Shown: one piece after another, positions 33,619 to 42,199 of the stretch
Position numbering within the stretch: the first letter of the stretch is position 1
How the letters are laid out: every line of letters starts with the position of its first letter
Source: Tardiphaga sp.
GTDB taxonomy: Bacteria > Pseudomonadota > Alphaproteobacteria > Rhizobiales > Xanthobacteraceae
Reading direction: 5' to 3'
Assembly (NCBI RefSeq): GCF_028290495.1
Contig: NZ_JAQGJT010000133.1
Location: 1 to 62,990 of the forward strand
DNA length: 62,990 nt
Made by a program: the position numbers and the translations under genes
The notes under the pieces: generated by a model
What the model was told of the DNA's origin: nothing
The model's input: the letters and a program-made list of their open reading frames with translations, nothing else
Database searches by the model: none

Positions 33619-34914
33619 ATGTCGAACAGGTTCACGCAATATATTCTGATCGCTATGGCGTTGGGCATCGTGATGGGCACGATGGTCTTCAACTATTTGC
33701 CCGACAACCGGGGAGAGATCGCGGCCAACGTCAACCTGATCGCGATGCTGTTCCTTCGGCTGATCAAGATGATCATCGCGCCTCTGGTGTTCGCCACCCT
33801 GGTCGGCGGCATCGCGCATATGGGGTCCGGTTCCAAGCTCGGTCGCATTTTCGCCAAGACGATGGGCTGGTTCGTCAGCGCGTCGTTCATCTCGCTGCTG
33901 CTTGGCCTGGTAATGGTCAACCTGTTGCAGCCCGGCGCGAATTTCCCCGGCACCTTGCCGGCGGCGGGGCAGTCCACCGGCCTGCCGGTATCGGCCTTCT
34001 CGATCGAGAAGTTCCTGACGCACCTGATCCCGACCTCGATCGCGGATGCGATGGCGCAGAACGAGATCCTGCAGATCGTGATCTTCGCGGTGTTCTTCGC
34101 CGTCGCCATGGGTGCGATGCCGGAACGCTCCAAGCCGATGCTGGCGCTGATCGACGACCTCGGCCACATCATGCTGAAGGTCACTGGCTATGTAATGCTG
34201 TTCGCGCCCCTGGCGGTGTGGGCCGCGATCATGGCGACGGTCGCCAAGAACGGCCTCGGCGTGCTGTGGAAGCTGATCGTGTTCATGGGCGGGTTCTATC
34301 TCTCGCTGATGATCCTGTGGGGCATCCTCGTGATGGTCGGTTTCATCGTCATCGGGCCGCGTTACAGCCATCTGTTGCGGCTGATCCGCGAGCCCCTGAT
34401 GATCGCCTTCTCCACGGCGAGTTCGGAGGCCGCCTATCCCAAGACGCTGGAGGGGCTGAACAAGTTCGGGGCCTCGTCGCGGATCTCCAGCTTTGTGCTG
34501 CCGCTGGGCTATTCCTTCAATCTCGACGGCACGATGATGTACTGTACTTTCGCCAGCATCTTCATTGCGCAGACCTATCATATCGAGATGTCGCTCGGCA
34601 CCCAGCTGGCGATGCTGGCGACCCTGATGATCACCTCGAAGGGCGTCGCCGGTGTGCCGCGCGCCTCCCTCGTGGTGATCGCCTCGACGCTCAGCCAGTT
34701 CAACATTCCGGAAGCGGGATTGTTGATGATCATGGGCATCGACACTTTCCTTGATATGGGCCGTAGCGCCACCAATGTGATCGGCAATTCGCTGGCGACC
34801 GCCGTGGTGGCGAAATGGGAAGGCGAACTGGCGCCGGAGCATGAGCTGGGACGAGGCGATATGGTTCCGGGCGACATGATCCCCGGTGAGATCCCCGCCC
34901 TCGGGCATGGATGA
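33619..34914 (+). CDS. Dicarboxylate/amino acid:cation symporter family (DctA-like)
   Basis: A 431-aa DAACS-fold secondary transporter with eight helices plus two re-entrant loops. SFNLDGTMMY and, near the end, DMGRSATNVIGNSLATAVVAKWEGEL (key parts: TNVIGN, VVAKW) are the substrate/cation segments. The Asn in NVIGN replaces the Asp that binds Na+ in glutamate transporters, as in DctA-type proton-coupled dicarboxylate carriers. A C4-dicarboxylate or related acid is the likely substrate. ATG 33619 is preferred over ATG 33604 because GGGGA lies before it. The next gene, a solute-binding protein, follows after six bases. Confidence 0.92.
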   Translation: MSNRFTQYILIAMALGIVMGTMVFNYLPDNRGEIAANVNLIAMLFLRLIKMIIAPLVFATLVGGIAHMGSGSKLGRIFAKTMGWFVSASFISLLLGLVMVNLLQPGANFPGTLPAAGQSTGLPVSAFSIEKFLTHLIPTSIADAMAQNEILQIVIFAVFFAVAMGAMPERSKPMLALIDDLGHIMLKVTGYVMLFAPLAVWAAIMATVAKNGLGVLWKLIVFMGGFYLSLMILWGILVMVGFIVIGPRYSHLLRLIREPLMIAFSTASSEAAYPKTLEGLNKFGASSRISSFVLPLGYSFNLDGTMMYCTFASIFIAQTYHIEMSLGTQLAMLATLMITSKGVAGVPRASLVVIASTLSQFNIPEAGLLMIMGIDTFLDMGRSATNVIGNSLATAVVAKWEGELAPEHELGRGDMVPGDMIPGEIPALGHG

Positions 34915-34920
34915 TCGCAG

Positions 34921-35841
34921 ATGCGCAGCATCGTGACGAGATCGATCGGGGCAGGCGCGCTGGCGGCCCTGCTGCTGACCACGGCGGCCTTCGCGCAGAC
35001 CGTTGCCGAGGGGCTCAGCCCCACGCTTGCGGCGATCAAGAAGTCGCACACCGTGCGGCTCGGCTACCGCGAAAGTTCGCCGCCGTTCTCGTTCCTCGAC
35101 CACGCCAACCGGCCGATCGGCTACAGCCTTGAACTGTGCGAGGCGATCGTTGAGGACATCGGCGTCGAGGTCGATGATCCCGATCTCAAGATCACATACG
35201 TCAAGGTGACCTCGGAAAGTCGCATCCCGGCGATCCTCGACAACCAGATCGATCTCGAATGCGGCTCGACCACCGCGAATGCCGAGCGCCGCAAGCAGGT
35301 GGCGTTTTCGCCGCTGATGTTCGTCGCCGGCACCAAGCTGATGGTGACGAAGACGACGACGGCGGTGGCGCCGACCGACTTCAAGGGCAAGACCATCGTG
35401 GTCACCAAGGGCACCACCAACGAGCAGGCGATCCATACGGTCGATGACAAGTTCAAACTCGGCCTCAACATCGTGGTCTCGCCGGATCACGAGCAGTCCT
35501 ACCAGATGCTGGTCGACGGCAAGGCGGATGCGTTTGCGACCGATGACATCCTGCTGTCCGGCCTGATCGCGCGGCACAAGTCCCAGGACAGATTCCGCGT
35601 GGTCGGTGACTATCTGTCCTACGATCCCTACGGCATCATGTTCCGCAAGGACGAGCCGCAACTTGCGGCCGTCGTCGAACGCTCCTTCCGTCGCCTCGGC
35701 TCCAACCGCGATCTGATCCCGCTGTACAACAAGTGGTTCGTCGCCCGGCTGCCGACCGGCGAACGGATGGGCGTTTCGATTTCGCCGCAGCTCGAGGAGA
35801 GCTTCAAGGTGCTGGACGATTCCGCGGGCGGTACGAACTGA
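34921..35841 (+). CDS. Amino acid-type ABC transporter solute-binding protein (family 3)
   Basis: A 306-aa periplasmic binding protein with a signal peptide (ALAALLLTTAAFAQT, cleavage near FAQ). The SBP_bac_3 pattern is visible: IKKSHTVRLGYRESSPPFSFLDHANRPIGYSLELCEAI region (key: GYRESSPPFSF), CGSTTANAERRKQVAFSPLM, GKADAFATDDILL and FYDPYGIMF-like YDPYGIMFRKDEPQL. It resembles glutamate/aspartate binding proteins (GltI). No ABC permease or ATPase is adjacent; it follows a symporter gene, so it may feed a transporter elsewhere or act as a sensor. Confidence 0.9.
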   Translation: MRSIVTRSIGAGALAALLLTTAAFAQTVAEGLSPTLAAIKKSHTVRLGYRESSPPFSFLDHANRPIGYSLELCEAIVEDIGVEVDDPDLKITYVKVTSESRIPAILDNQIDLECGSTTANAERRKQVAFSPLMFVAGTKLMVTKTTTAVAPTDFKGKTIVVTKGTTNEQAIHTVDDKFKLGLNIVVSPDHEQSYQMLVDGKADAFATDDILLSGLIARHKSQDRFRVVGDYLSYDPYGIMFRKDEPQLAAVVERSFRRLGSNRDLIPLYNKWFVARLPTGERMGVSISPQLEESFKVLDDSAGGTN

Positions 35842-35852
35842 TTTACCGCTGC

Positions 35853-35977
35853 CATTCCGGGGCGGGCGCGGCGCCAGCCGCGCGCGAACCCGGAACCACG
35901 AGATGGCCTGGTCGAACATTTCGGGATTCCGGGTCTGCATTCCCACCGGCTTCACCGACTGAAATGCATCCGGAATG
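35853..35977. repeat. Palindromic intergenic repeat, CATTCCGG ends
   Basis: The ends CATTCCGG (35853-35860) and CCGGAATG (35970-35977) are exact inverted copies. The interior carries CGCGAACCCGGAA and CGGGATTCCGGGTCTGCATTCCC segments, like a dispersed REP/MITE-like unit. It lies between convergent genes. Confidence 0.55.
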
Positions 35978-35983
35978 ACAGTT

Positions 35984-37294
35984 TCAAAAAAACTGCAATT
36001 CGCTCGCGTTTCCGCCGCGCAGCACGGTGGCGTATTCGATCGCGACGAACAGGCCGCCGGCGACGTAGATCTTTTGCCCCGACGTGCGCGCCAGTTGCTG
36101 GCTGACACGCACCGCATCCTCGATGGTGTTGGCGAGGTGGATTCTGGCGCTGCTGTTGGCCTTGCGCGCAGCAGCGCCGACGACGCGTGCATCAGCACCC
36201 TTGTGATGCGCTGATGTGCAGATGATGCTGTCGAACGAAGGCGCGAGGTGTTTGGCTATCTCCTCGACACTCTTGTCGCCGGAGACACCGAGCACCAGCA
36301 ACCAGCCGCCTTCGCCATGAATCGCACGCAGGCTTTGCAGCGCCTGCGACACGCCATCCGGCGTATGGCCGACATCGATCACGATCAGCGGTTCGCCCTG
36401 CACGATTTCGAGGCGCCCCGGCCAACGAGTCTGGCGCAGGCCGTCGCGGATCGCGGCGTCGAGGGCGATATCGGGACGCGCATGTTCCGACCACTGCACG
36501 AACAGCCCCGCTGCGATCGCCGCATTGTTGAATTGAAAATCGCCGAGCAGGCTCATGGCCAATCCGCTGAATGCCTGATCGGAAATCCGCAGATCGAATT
36601 GCTGCCGGGTCGTATCCATCGCCTCGTTGTCGATCACGATGTCGTCGCGGACATAAGTGCCGGAGACGTGGCGCGGCCGGTTGTATTCGGCGAGGTGCTG
36701 CTGCAGCGGCCGGCAGTTCTCGCCGTAGATGATGGTGCCGCCGGCCGCGCAGGCGTCGCTCTTGTCGGAGGCGATCAGCTCCAGCGTGTTGCCGAGCAGG
36801 TGGACGTGCTCGTAATCTACCGAGGTGACACAGGTCACTTTCGCGCCGACCAGTCGCACCGGATCGTAGCGGCCGCCGATGCCGGCCTCGAACACCGCGA
36901 AGTCGCAGTCCGATTCCTGGAAATGCAGGCAGGCCAGCGCGAACTGCGCTTCGAACGCGCCGAAGATCTCCGTCACGCCATGCATGGCGAGATCGGCGAT
37001 GGCGGTTGCGACGCGAAGCACCAGGTCGGCCAGCGCGTCGTCGCCAATCTCCTCCCCGTCGATCCGGAAGCGCTCGTTGAAGCGGTACAGATGCGGCGAC
37101 GTGAACAGTCCGGTGCGCAGCCCCGCGGCGTGGCCGATCGAGGCGGCGAAGGCCGCGGTCGAGCCCTTGCCGTTGGAGCCGGTGACGACGACCGAGTTGC
37201 GCTGCAGTCGCGCGCGGTCGATCGACAGCGCGTCGAGCAGGGCCGCGAGCCGCGTCAGGCAAACGCCTTCGCCGTATTTCGGCAGATTAAACAT
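35984..37294 (-). CDS. FolC/Mur-ligase-like ATP-dependent ligase
   Basis: A 436-aa protein of the Mur ligase/folylpolyglutamate synthase fold. VVVTGSNGKGSTAAFAASIGHAAG (key P-loop GSNGKGST at 39-46), FTSPHLYRF, FEAQFALACLHF, DCDFAVFEAGIGGRYDPV, FNNAAIAAGLF and VIDVGHTPDGV are typical of FolC. It would use ATP to join a carboxylate to an amino acid. The stop of an ATP-grasp gene overlaps its start by eight bases. Ordinary folC in related bacteria sits with accD, but that neighbour is missing here, so this looks like a paralog with its own substrate rather than the folate enzyme. Role unknown. Confidence 0.85.
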   Translation of the reverse strand: MFNLPKYGEGVCLTRLAALLDALSIDRARLQRNSVVVTGSNGKGSTAAFAASIGHAAGLRTGLFTSPHLYRFNERFRIDGEEIGDDALADLVLRVATAIADLAMHGVTEIFGAFEAQFALACLHFQESDCDFAVFEAGIGGRYDPVRLVGAKVTCVTSVDYEHVHLLGNTLELIASDKSDACAAGGTIIYGENCRPLQQHLAEYNRPRHVSGTYVRDDIVIDNEAMDTTRQQFDLRISDQAFSGLAMSLLGDFQFNNAAIAAGLFVQWSEHARPDIALDAAIRDGLRQTRWPGRLEIVQGEPLIVIDVGHTPDGVSQALQSLRAIHGEGGWLLVLGVSGDKSVEEIAKHLAPSFDSIICTSAHHKGADARVVGAAARKANSSARIHLANTIEDAVRVSQQLARTSGQKIYVAGGLFVAIEYATVLRGGNASELQFF

Positions 37295-38297
37295 CGAGCA
37301 GTCCGATCGAATACAACGTGTGGCGCCATATCTTGAGGATCAAATCGTCGCGGCCACTGTCCTCCAGAAAGCGGATTGAGGGATTGGCGTTGACTTCGAT
37401 CACGCGCACATCATTCGGATCGTCTGCGATATCCGCAAACAGGTCGACGGCGGCGGCGCGCAGCCCGAGGGCGCTCGCGGCGCGCTGCGCCAGCGTGAAG
37501 GCGGCCTGCGCATGGTCTGGTTCGGCGAACTGCATGCTGCCACCGGCGCTCCGATTCATGCGGCCGGATATGGTCCACCGCACGCCGTCCGGCAACACGT
37601 GGTCGAGCAGATCATCGCCGCCGATCGCGGAAGGAACCGATGAGATGCCGCGCAGTTCCAGCGCTTTTGCATCGGCACCGTACAGTTCGCGGATGGTGCG
37701 GACGCCGTCGCCGAGCAGCGCCGGTTGCCATTTCCGTGCGGAGAATACGACCTCGCCGTCGAGCAGGAAGACGCGGTATTCCTTTCCCGCGAACACCGGC
37801 TGCATCAGCACGGCGTCGTAGTAGCGGGCGACCTCGTCGAGATAGGCCGCGAGCGCAGGCTCGCTGGAGATCGTCTGCGCGAAGTCGCCGCGCGATCCGG
37901 CCAACGGTTTGACGAACGCCATGCCTCCCAGTTCGTGGAAACAGGCCAGCGCGTCGGCGCGCTCATGGCCGGGCGGACGATGCGCGCGGTAGCGCTCGTG
38001 CAGGAAGAAATACTGCCCGCCCAGCGTCGCGATGCCGGCTTTGATCATCACCACATCGGCCAGATACTTGTCGTTTGCCAGCGTCGCCGCGGTGGCGTTG
38101 TTCTGCGGGAAGAACGAGCCCCGGCCGGCGCCGAAGGCGACCGTTCTGCTGCGCGAGCCGACCGTGAAAGCCAGCCCGGTGCCGCCGTCCATTTCCGTGA
38201 AATCCAGCCCGAACGCGTGGCAGGCATATTCCGCATAGATCGTCTGGTCGGGATAAAACGGGAGCCGGGCAGCCCGGAAATCGGTGAGGGTCGGCAT
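37287..38297 (-). CDS. ATP-grasp domain protein (amide ligase-like)
   Basis: A 336-aa ATP-grasp enzyme. The nucleotide lid FVKPLAGSRGDFA, ATP-binding EYRVFLLDGEVVFSARK, AVDLFADIADDPND and the metal-binding EVNANPSIRFLE (Glu and Asn) near the C-terminus are all in order. The nearest known organisation is the ATP-grasp half of cyanophycin synthetase or RimK/GshF-type ligases. It forms an operon with the downstream FolC-like ligase. It is expected to make an amide bond, and its acceptor and donor are unknown. The first residues (LTDFRAARLPFYPDQ) are not familiar to me from any named family. Confidence 0.85.
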   Translation of the reverse strand: MPTLTDFRAARLPFYPDQTIYAEYACHAFGLDFTEMDGGTGLAFTVGSRSRTVAFGAGRGSFFPQNNATAATLANDKYLADVVMIKAGIATLGGQYFFLHERYRAHRPPGHERADALACFHELGGMAFVKPLAGSRGDFAQTISSEPALAAYLDEVARYYDAVLMQPVFAGKEYRVFLLDGEVVFSARKWQPALLGDGVRTIRELYGADAKALELRGISSVPSAIGGDDLLDHVLPDGVRWTISGRMNRSAGGSMQFAEPDHAQAAFTLAQRAASALGLRAAAVDLFADIADDPNDVRVIEVNANPSIRFLEDSGRDDLILKIWRHTLYSIGLLDV

Positions 38298-38675
38298 GAG
38301 TTATGATCTGCGCGAATGGACGGGCGGCGCTTCGCCGCGGCTTCAGGTAAGCGCGTGGCAGGGTAGCGGATCAATCGAGGGCGATCTACCAGGCGTTTAT
38401 CGCATCGGCGGGCAATGAATGGTCATTTTTGTTGCCGTAAGAGTTATTTTATGTCCCGTGGCGTAAGCAGGGCCGCGCATGGGTAACCTGCTTCTGAAAT
38501 TAATCGGGCGCCTCTCTGAGTCCGCAATTGCGCTGCAAGGGTTCTTTGATTATTTGTCAACTCGCAGATGCGAGAAATCCGAAATAGCTAACGTATGCAG
38601 GGGTTTCCCGACGTCGCGATGCCGTTGAACGATGCAATTGTTCTACAGAAGCCCGCACTGGAAAAATCAGATCTC
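38298..38675. other. Intergenic region between ATP-grasp and fpr genes
   Basis: A 378-base stretch holding divergent promoters for the ATP-grasp gene and fpr. No gene was found in it. An in-frame ATG at 38595 would add 27 residues to Fpr but lies outside the usual start of the family. Confidence 0.4.
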
Positions 38676-39449
38676 ATGAGCGCCTTCCATCGAGAGACAG
38701 TTCTTACCGTCAAGCATTGGACGGACACGCTTTTCAGCTTCACCGCGACCCGCGATGCCAGCTTCCGTTTTCAGAACGGCCAGTTTGCGATGATCGGGCT
38801 CGAGGTTGATGGCAAGCCGCTGCTGCGCGCCTACAGCATGGCTAGCGCCAACCATGAGGAAGGGCTGGAATTCTTCAGTATCAAGGTCCCCAACGGTCCG
38901 CTGACCTCGCGCCTGCAGAAGATCAAGGAAGGCGATATTATCCTGGTCGGCCGCAAGGCGGTCGGCACGCTGATCAACGACAACCTGATCCCCGGCAAGC
39001 GCCTGCTGCTGCTGTCGACCGGCACCGGCCTCGCGCCGTTCGCCAGCCTGATCAAGGATCCCGAGATTTACGACAAGTACGACCACGTCGTGCTGGTGCA
39101 TGGTTGCCGTCAGGTGTCCGAGCTGGCCTATGGCGAGCAACTGGTCGATACGCTGACCAAGGATGAGCTGTTCGGCGAACTGATGAAGGACAAGTTCATC
39201 TATTACCCGACCGTGACGCGCGAGCCGTTCCGCAACCGTGGCCGCATCACCGACCTGATCACATCCGAGCAGCTGTTCAACGACATCGGCCTGCCGCCGC
39301 TGAACATCGAGGGCGACCGCATCATGATGTGCGGCAGCCCGCATATGCTGGAAGACCTCAAGGTGCTGTTCGAAGCCCGGGGGTTTACCGAAGGCAGCAC
39401 CAGCACCCCCGGCCATTTCGTCATCGAGAAGGCCTTCGTCGAGCGCTAA
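38676..39449 (+). CDS. fpr: Ferredoxin--NADP+ reductase
   Basis: A 257-aa FAD-dependent reductase moving electrons between NADPH and ferredoxin/flavodoxin. The FAD motif RAYSMAS is near residue 50, LSTGTGLAPFASLIKDPE is the NADP-binding loop, VHGCRQVSELAY follows, and MMCGSPHMLEDL and the C-terminal EKAFVER end are typical of bacterial Fpr of the class without a C-terminal aromatic stacking extension. ATG 38676 gives the usual family length. A terminator follows. In such bacteria, Fpr is linked with oxidative stress, nitrogenase or heme-oxygenase ferredoxin supply. Confidence 0.95.
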   Translation: MSAFHRETVLTVKHWTDTLFSFTATRDASFRFQNGQFAMIGLEVDGKPLLRAYSMASANHEEGLEFFSIKVPNGPLTSRLQKIKEGDIILVGRKAVGTLINDNLIPGKRLLLLSTGTGLAPFASLIKDPEIYDKYDHVVLVHGCRQVSELAYGEQLVDTLTKDELFGELMKDKFIYYPTVTREPFRNRGRITDLITSEQLFNDIGLPPLNIEGDRIMMCGSPHMLEDLKVLFEARGFTEGSTSTPGHFVIEKAFVER

Positions 39450-39478
39450 GCGCCGGCACCCCGATCGTTTCGCATCGC

Positions 39479-39504
39479 AAAACCCGCGCTTCGGCGCGGG
39501 TTTT
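39479..39504 (+). terminator. Terminator of fpr
   Basis: An 11-bp perfect stem AAAACCCGCGC / GCGCGGGTTTT with a TTCG tetraloop, ideal for rho-independent termination after fpr; it can work in both directions. Confidence 0.88.
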
Positions 39505-39588
39505 GTCGTTCCGGCGCGGCGCGTTGTGATGCCCCTGTTATTGGAAATGGTGTAAACTACCGCTGAAGCCATTTCAGAGCAGGGACCC

Positions 39589-41217
39589 ATGGAAACGCTA
39601 TTGCTGCCCATTTCGCCGCGTTTCATCGTGCTGACGATCTGCTGCGTCGCCACGCTGCTGCTGCTCGGCATTGCCATCACCGACCACCGGGTGATCAACG
39701 TGGTGGTGATCCCGATCCTGGTGTTCGGTGGGCTCAGCGTGCTCGGCATCCACGATCTCCTGCAAAAAGATCATGCGGTGCTGCGTAACTATCCGATCTC
39801 GGCGCATATGCGTTTCCTGCTGGAAGAGATCCGGCCCGAGATGCGGCAGTATTTTTTCGAGAGCGAAAAGGACGGCATGCCGTTCAGCCGCGACACCCGC
39901 GCGCTGGTCTATCAGCGCGCCAAGATGGTGCTCGACAAGCGCCCGTTCGGCACCCAGAAGAATGTCTATGAAGAGGGCTACGAATGGATGCACCATTCGG
40001 TGGCGCCGAAGCCGCAGGCCGAAGAGCACTTCCGCATCACCATTGGTGGGCCGGATTGCACCAAGCCGTATTCAGCCTCGGTGTTCAACATCTCCGCAAT
40101 GAGTTTTGGCGCGCTCAGCCCCAACGCGGTGCGCGCGCTCAATATCGGCGCGAAGAAGGGCGGCTTTGCCCATGACACCGGCGAAGGCGGCATCAGCCCC
40201 TATCACCAGGAGAATGGCGGCGACCTGATCTGGGAAATCGGCTCCGGCTATTTCGGCTGCCGCAACCATGACGGCAGTTTCAACCCGCAGCATTTCGCAG
40301 CCCGCGCTACCGACGACCAGGTCAAGATGGTCGAGCTGAAGATCAGCCAGGGCGCCAAGCCCGGCCACGGCGGCGTGCTGCCGGCGGCGAAAGTGTCTGA
40401 GGAAATCTCGCGGATTCGCGGTGTCGGCATGGGCGAGGACTGCATTTCGCCGGCCTATCACAAGGCGTTCTCGACACCACTCGAGATGATGGAATTCATC
40501 GGCGAGATGCGGCGGCTGTCCGGCGGCAAGCCGGCCGGGTTCAAGCTGTGCATCGGCCACCCCTGGGAATTCCTCGCGATCTGCAAGGCGATGCTGCAGA
40601 CCGGGATCTATCCGGACTTCATCGTCGTTGACGGCAACGAAGGCGGCACAGGTGCTGCCCCCTTGGAGTTCATGGACCATCTGGGCATGCCGATGCGGGA
40701 GGGCGTCAACTTCGTGCACAACGCGCTGGTCGGCATCGGCGCTCGCGACCGCATCAAGATCGGCGCCGCCGGCAAGATCGCGACCGCCTTCGATATCGCG
40801 CGGGCGATGGCGCTGGGCGCGGACTGGTGCAATTCGGCGCGCGGCTTCATGTTCTCGCTGGGCTGCATCCAGTCGCTGAGCTGTCACACCGACCGCTGCC
40901 CGACCGGCGTCACCACGCAGGACCCGATCCGCAGCCGCGCGTTGGTGGTGCCGTTGAAGGCCGAGCGGGTCACGAATTATCATAAGGCCACGCTGCACGC
41001 ATTGGCCGAGTTGATCGCCGCCGCCGGTCTCGACCATCCGCAGCAGATCCGGCCGATCCACTTCTCGCATCGCGTCTCTGGTGCCGAGGTGCTGTCCTTC
41101 ACACACCTCTATCCGTCGCTGCGTCCCGGCGAATTGTTGAGCGGCACCTCCGACCTGCGCTTCCGCGGGCCCTGGGACATGGCAAGGGCGGATACGTTCG
41201 CGCCGGCGGTGGCGTAA
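39589..41217 (+). CDS. FMN-binding glutamate synthase-domain protein (stand-alone GltB-like)
   Basis: A 542-aa protein. Residues ~8-55 are two predicted membrane helices, followed by the FMN/TIM-barrel domain of glutamate synthase: FNISAMSFGALSPNAVRALN, GAFDTGEGGISPYHQ-like HDTGEGGISPYH, SQGAKPGHGGVLP, VDGNEGGTGAAP and IKIGAAGKIATAFDIARA. The Fe-S motif is C-x5-C-x4-C (CIQSLSCHTDRC near residue 425-436), as in the 3Fe-4S site of glutamate synthase. There is no glutaminase domain and no GltD gene beside it, so its electron donor and substrate are unknown. It is not a housekeeping GltB. Confidence 0.92.
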   Translation: METLLLPISPRFIVLTICCVATLLLLGIAITDHRVINVVVIPILVFGGLSVLGIHDLLQKDHAVLRNYPISAHMRFLLEEIRPEMRQYFFESEKDGMPFSRDTRALVYQRAKMVLDKRPFGTQKNVYEEGYEWMHHSVAPKPQAEEHFRITIGGPDCTKPYSASVFNISAMSFGALSPNAVRALNIGAKKGGFAHDTGEGGISPYHQENGGDLIWEIGSGYFGCRNHDGSFNPQHFAARATDDQVKMVELKISQGAKPGHGGVLPAAKVSEEISRIRGVGMGEDCISPAYHKAFSTPLEMMEFIGEMRRLSGGKPAGFKLCIGHPWEFLAICKAMLQTGIYPDFIVVDGNEGGTGAAPLEFMDHLGMPMREGVNFVHNALVGIGARDRIKIGAAGKIATAFDIARAMALGADWCNSARGFMFSLGCIQSLSCHTDRCPTGVTTQDPIRSRALVVPLKAERVTNYHKATLHALAELIAAAGLDHPQQIRPIHFSHRVSGAEVLSFTHLYPSLRPGELLSGTSDLRFRGPWDMARADTFAPAVA

Positions 41218-41319
41218 TAGACGTTTGAGCTTTTCCGTAGCTTCCGTCACTTCGGTCCGAAGGGCGGTCAAGCAGCTAGCGACTCCGAAGGCTCGTCCGG
41301 CCTTTCTGAAACGGGCCTA

Positions 41320-42117
41320 TCAAACCAGATGGCTTCCTATCTGCTCGGAAGCCTTGATGAGCTGCGGCAGAAAACTCTGTACAAGTTCAGCCGGCGTATG
41401 GCGGGCGAGGTTTGTCGATAGGTTGATGGCTGCAACGGTCTTGCCAGCTGCGTCGCGGATCGGGGCGGCGATACCAAACGCACCTATCTCGAGCTCTTCG
41501 GTTACGAGACTCCAGCCCTGCTCGCGAACAGTTGCGATTTCGCGTTCAAGTTCCGAAATGTCCGTAACCGTCAAACGTGTCCATGCGCGTCGATCGGACG
41601 CGGCCAAAGTGGCCGTGCATTCCTCGGGGGGGAGTCCTGCCAGCAAGGCCCGGCCCATGGATGTGCAGAAAGCAGGAATGCGGCTTCCAATCGTCAGGCT
41701 GTGGCGCAGCACGCTCGTGACTTCCGCGCGGGTGATGTAGGTCACATTTATTCCGTCGAGCACGGAAATGGCCACGACCTCATTTGCCTCGCGCGACAGG
41801 ATCTCGATGATTGGCTGCGCGGCTTCTCTCAACGACAGCGACGAAAGATAGGCAAAGCCGAGCTGAAGCACGCGCGGCGAGAGCGAGAAGGCGTCGCCAT
41901 CCCGTCGGGCCATGCCGAGCTCAACAAGCGTGTGAAGCAACCGCCTGGCGCCTGCGCGAGACAGGTTCGCACGTTTTGAAACGCCGGTGAGCGTCAGCGT
42001 GCGCTCCTGGCTGAATGTCGCGATGACCAGAAGGCCCTTGGCAAAGGATTCGACGAATTCGTCGCTGCCGGAAGGCCAGCGCGTTATGTCAGTCCATTGT
42101 TCGTCGAGCGTGAGCAT
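41320..42117 (-). CDS. IclR family transcriptional regulator
   Basis: A 265-aa IclR-type regulator. The N-terminal winged helix (FAKGLLVIATFSQERTLTLTGVSKRANLSRAGARRLLHTLVELGM) spans ~residues 24-70 and the effector domain follows (ISVLDGINVTYITRAEV; CTSMGRALLAGL; GAFGIAAPIRDAAGKTVAAINLS). It is divergent from the Bug-family binding protein gene; between the starts lies an 8-bp inverted repeat TGTTCGAT / ATCGAACA (42151-42186). It probably controls the gene set to its right. Confidence 0.93.
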   Translation of the reverse strand: MLTLDEQWTDITRWPSGSDEFVESFAKGLLVIATFSQERTLTLTGVSKRANLSRAGARRLLHTLVELGMARRDGDAFSLSPRVLQLGFAYLSSLSLREAAQPIIEILSREANEVVAISVLDGINVTYITRAEVTSVLRHSLTIGSRIPAFCTSMGRALLAGLPPEECTATLAASDRRAWTRLTVTDISELEREIATVREQGWSLVTEELEIGAFGIAAPIRDAAGKTVAAINLSTNLARHTPAELVQSFLPQLIKASEQIGSHLV

Positions 42118-42150
42118 GGGGTTGCCAATCTAAAAACGGCCGTGATAGCG

Positions 42151-42186
42151 TGTTCGATAATAGACAATAAGTTCGACAATCGAACA
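42151..42186. promoter_or_regulatory. Operator-like inverted repeat between IclR and tctC-type genes
   Basis: TGTTCGAT (42151-42158) and ATCGAACA (42179-42186) are exact inverted copies, with a third TTCGA core between them at 42172-42176. It overlaps the promoter area and is a candidate IclR site. No binding data. Confidence 0.55.
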
Positions 42187-42199
42187 AGGGGGAAATGCC

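Noticed and set aside
33475..36198. A 907-codon open frame on the minus strand opposite the symporter and binding-protein genes
   Set aside because: It is His/Arg/Asp-rich with no domain, and lies antisense to two well-supported genes. Such long antisense frames are a by-product of high-GC codon bias.
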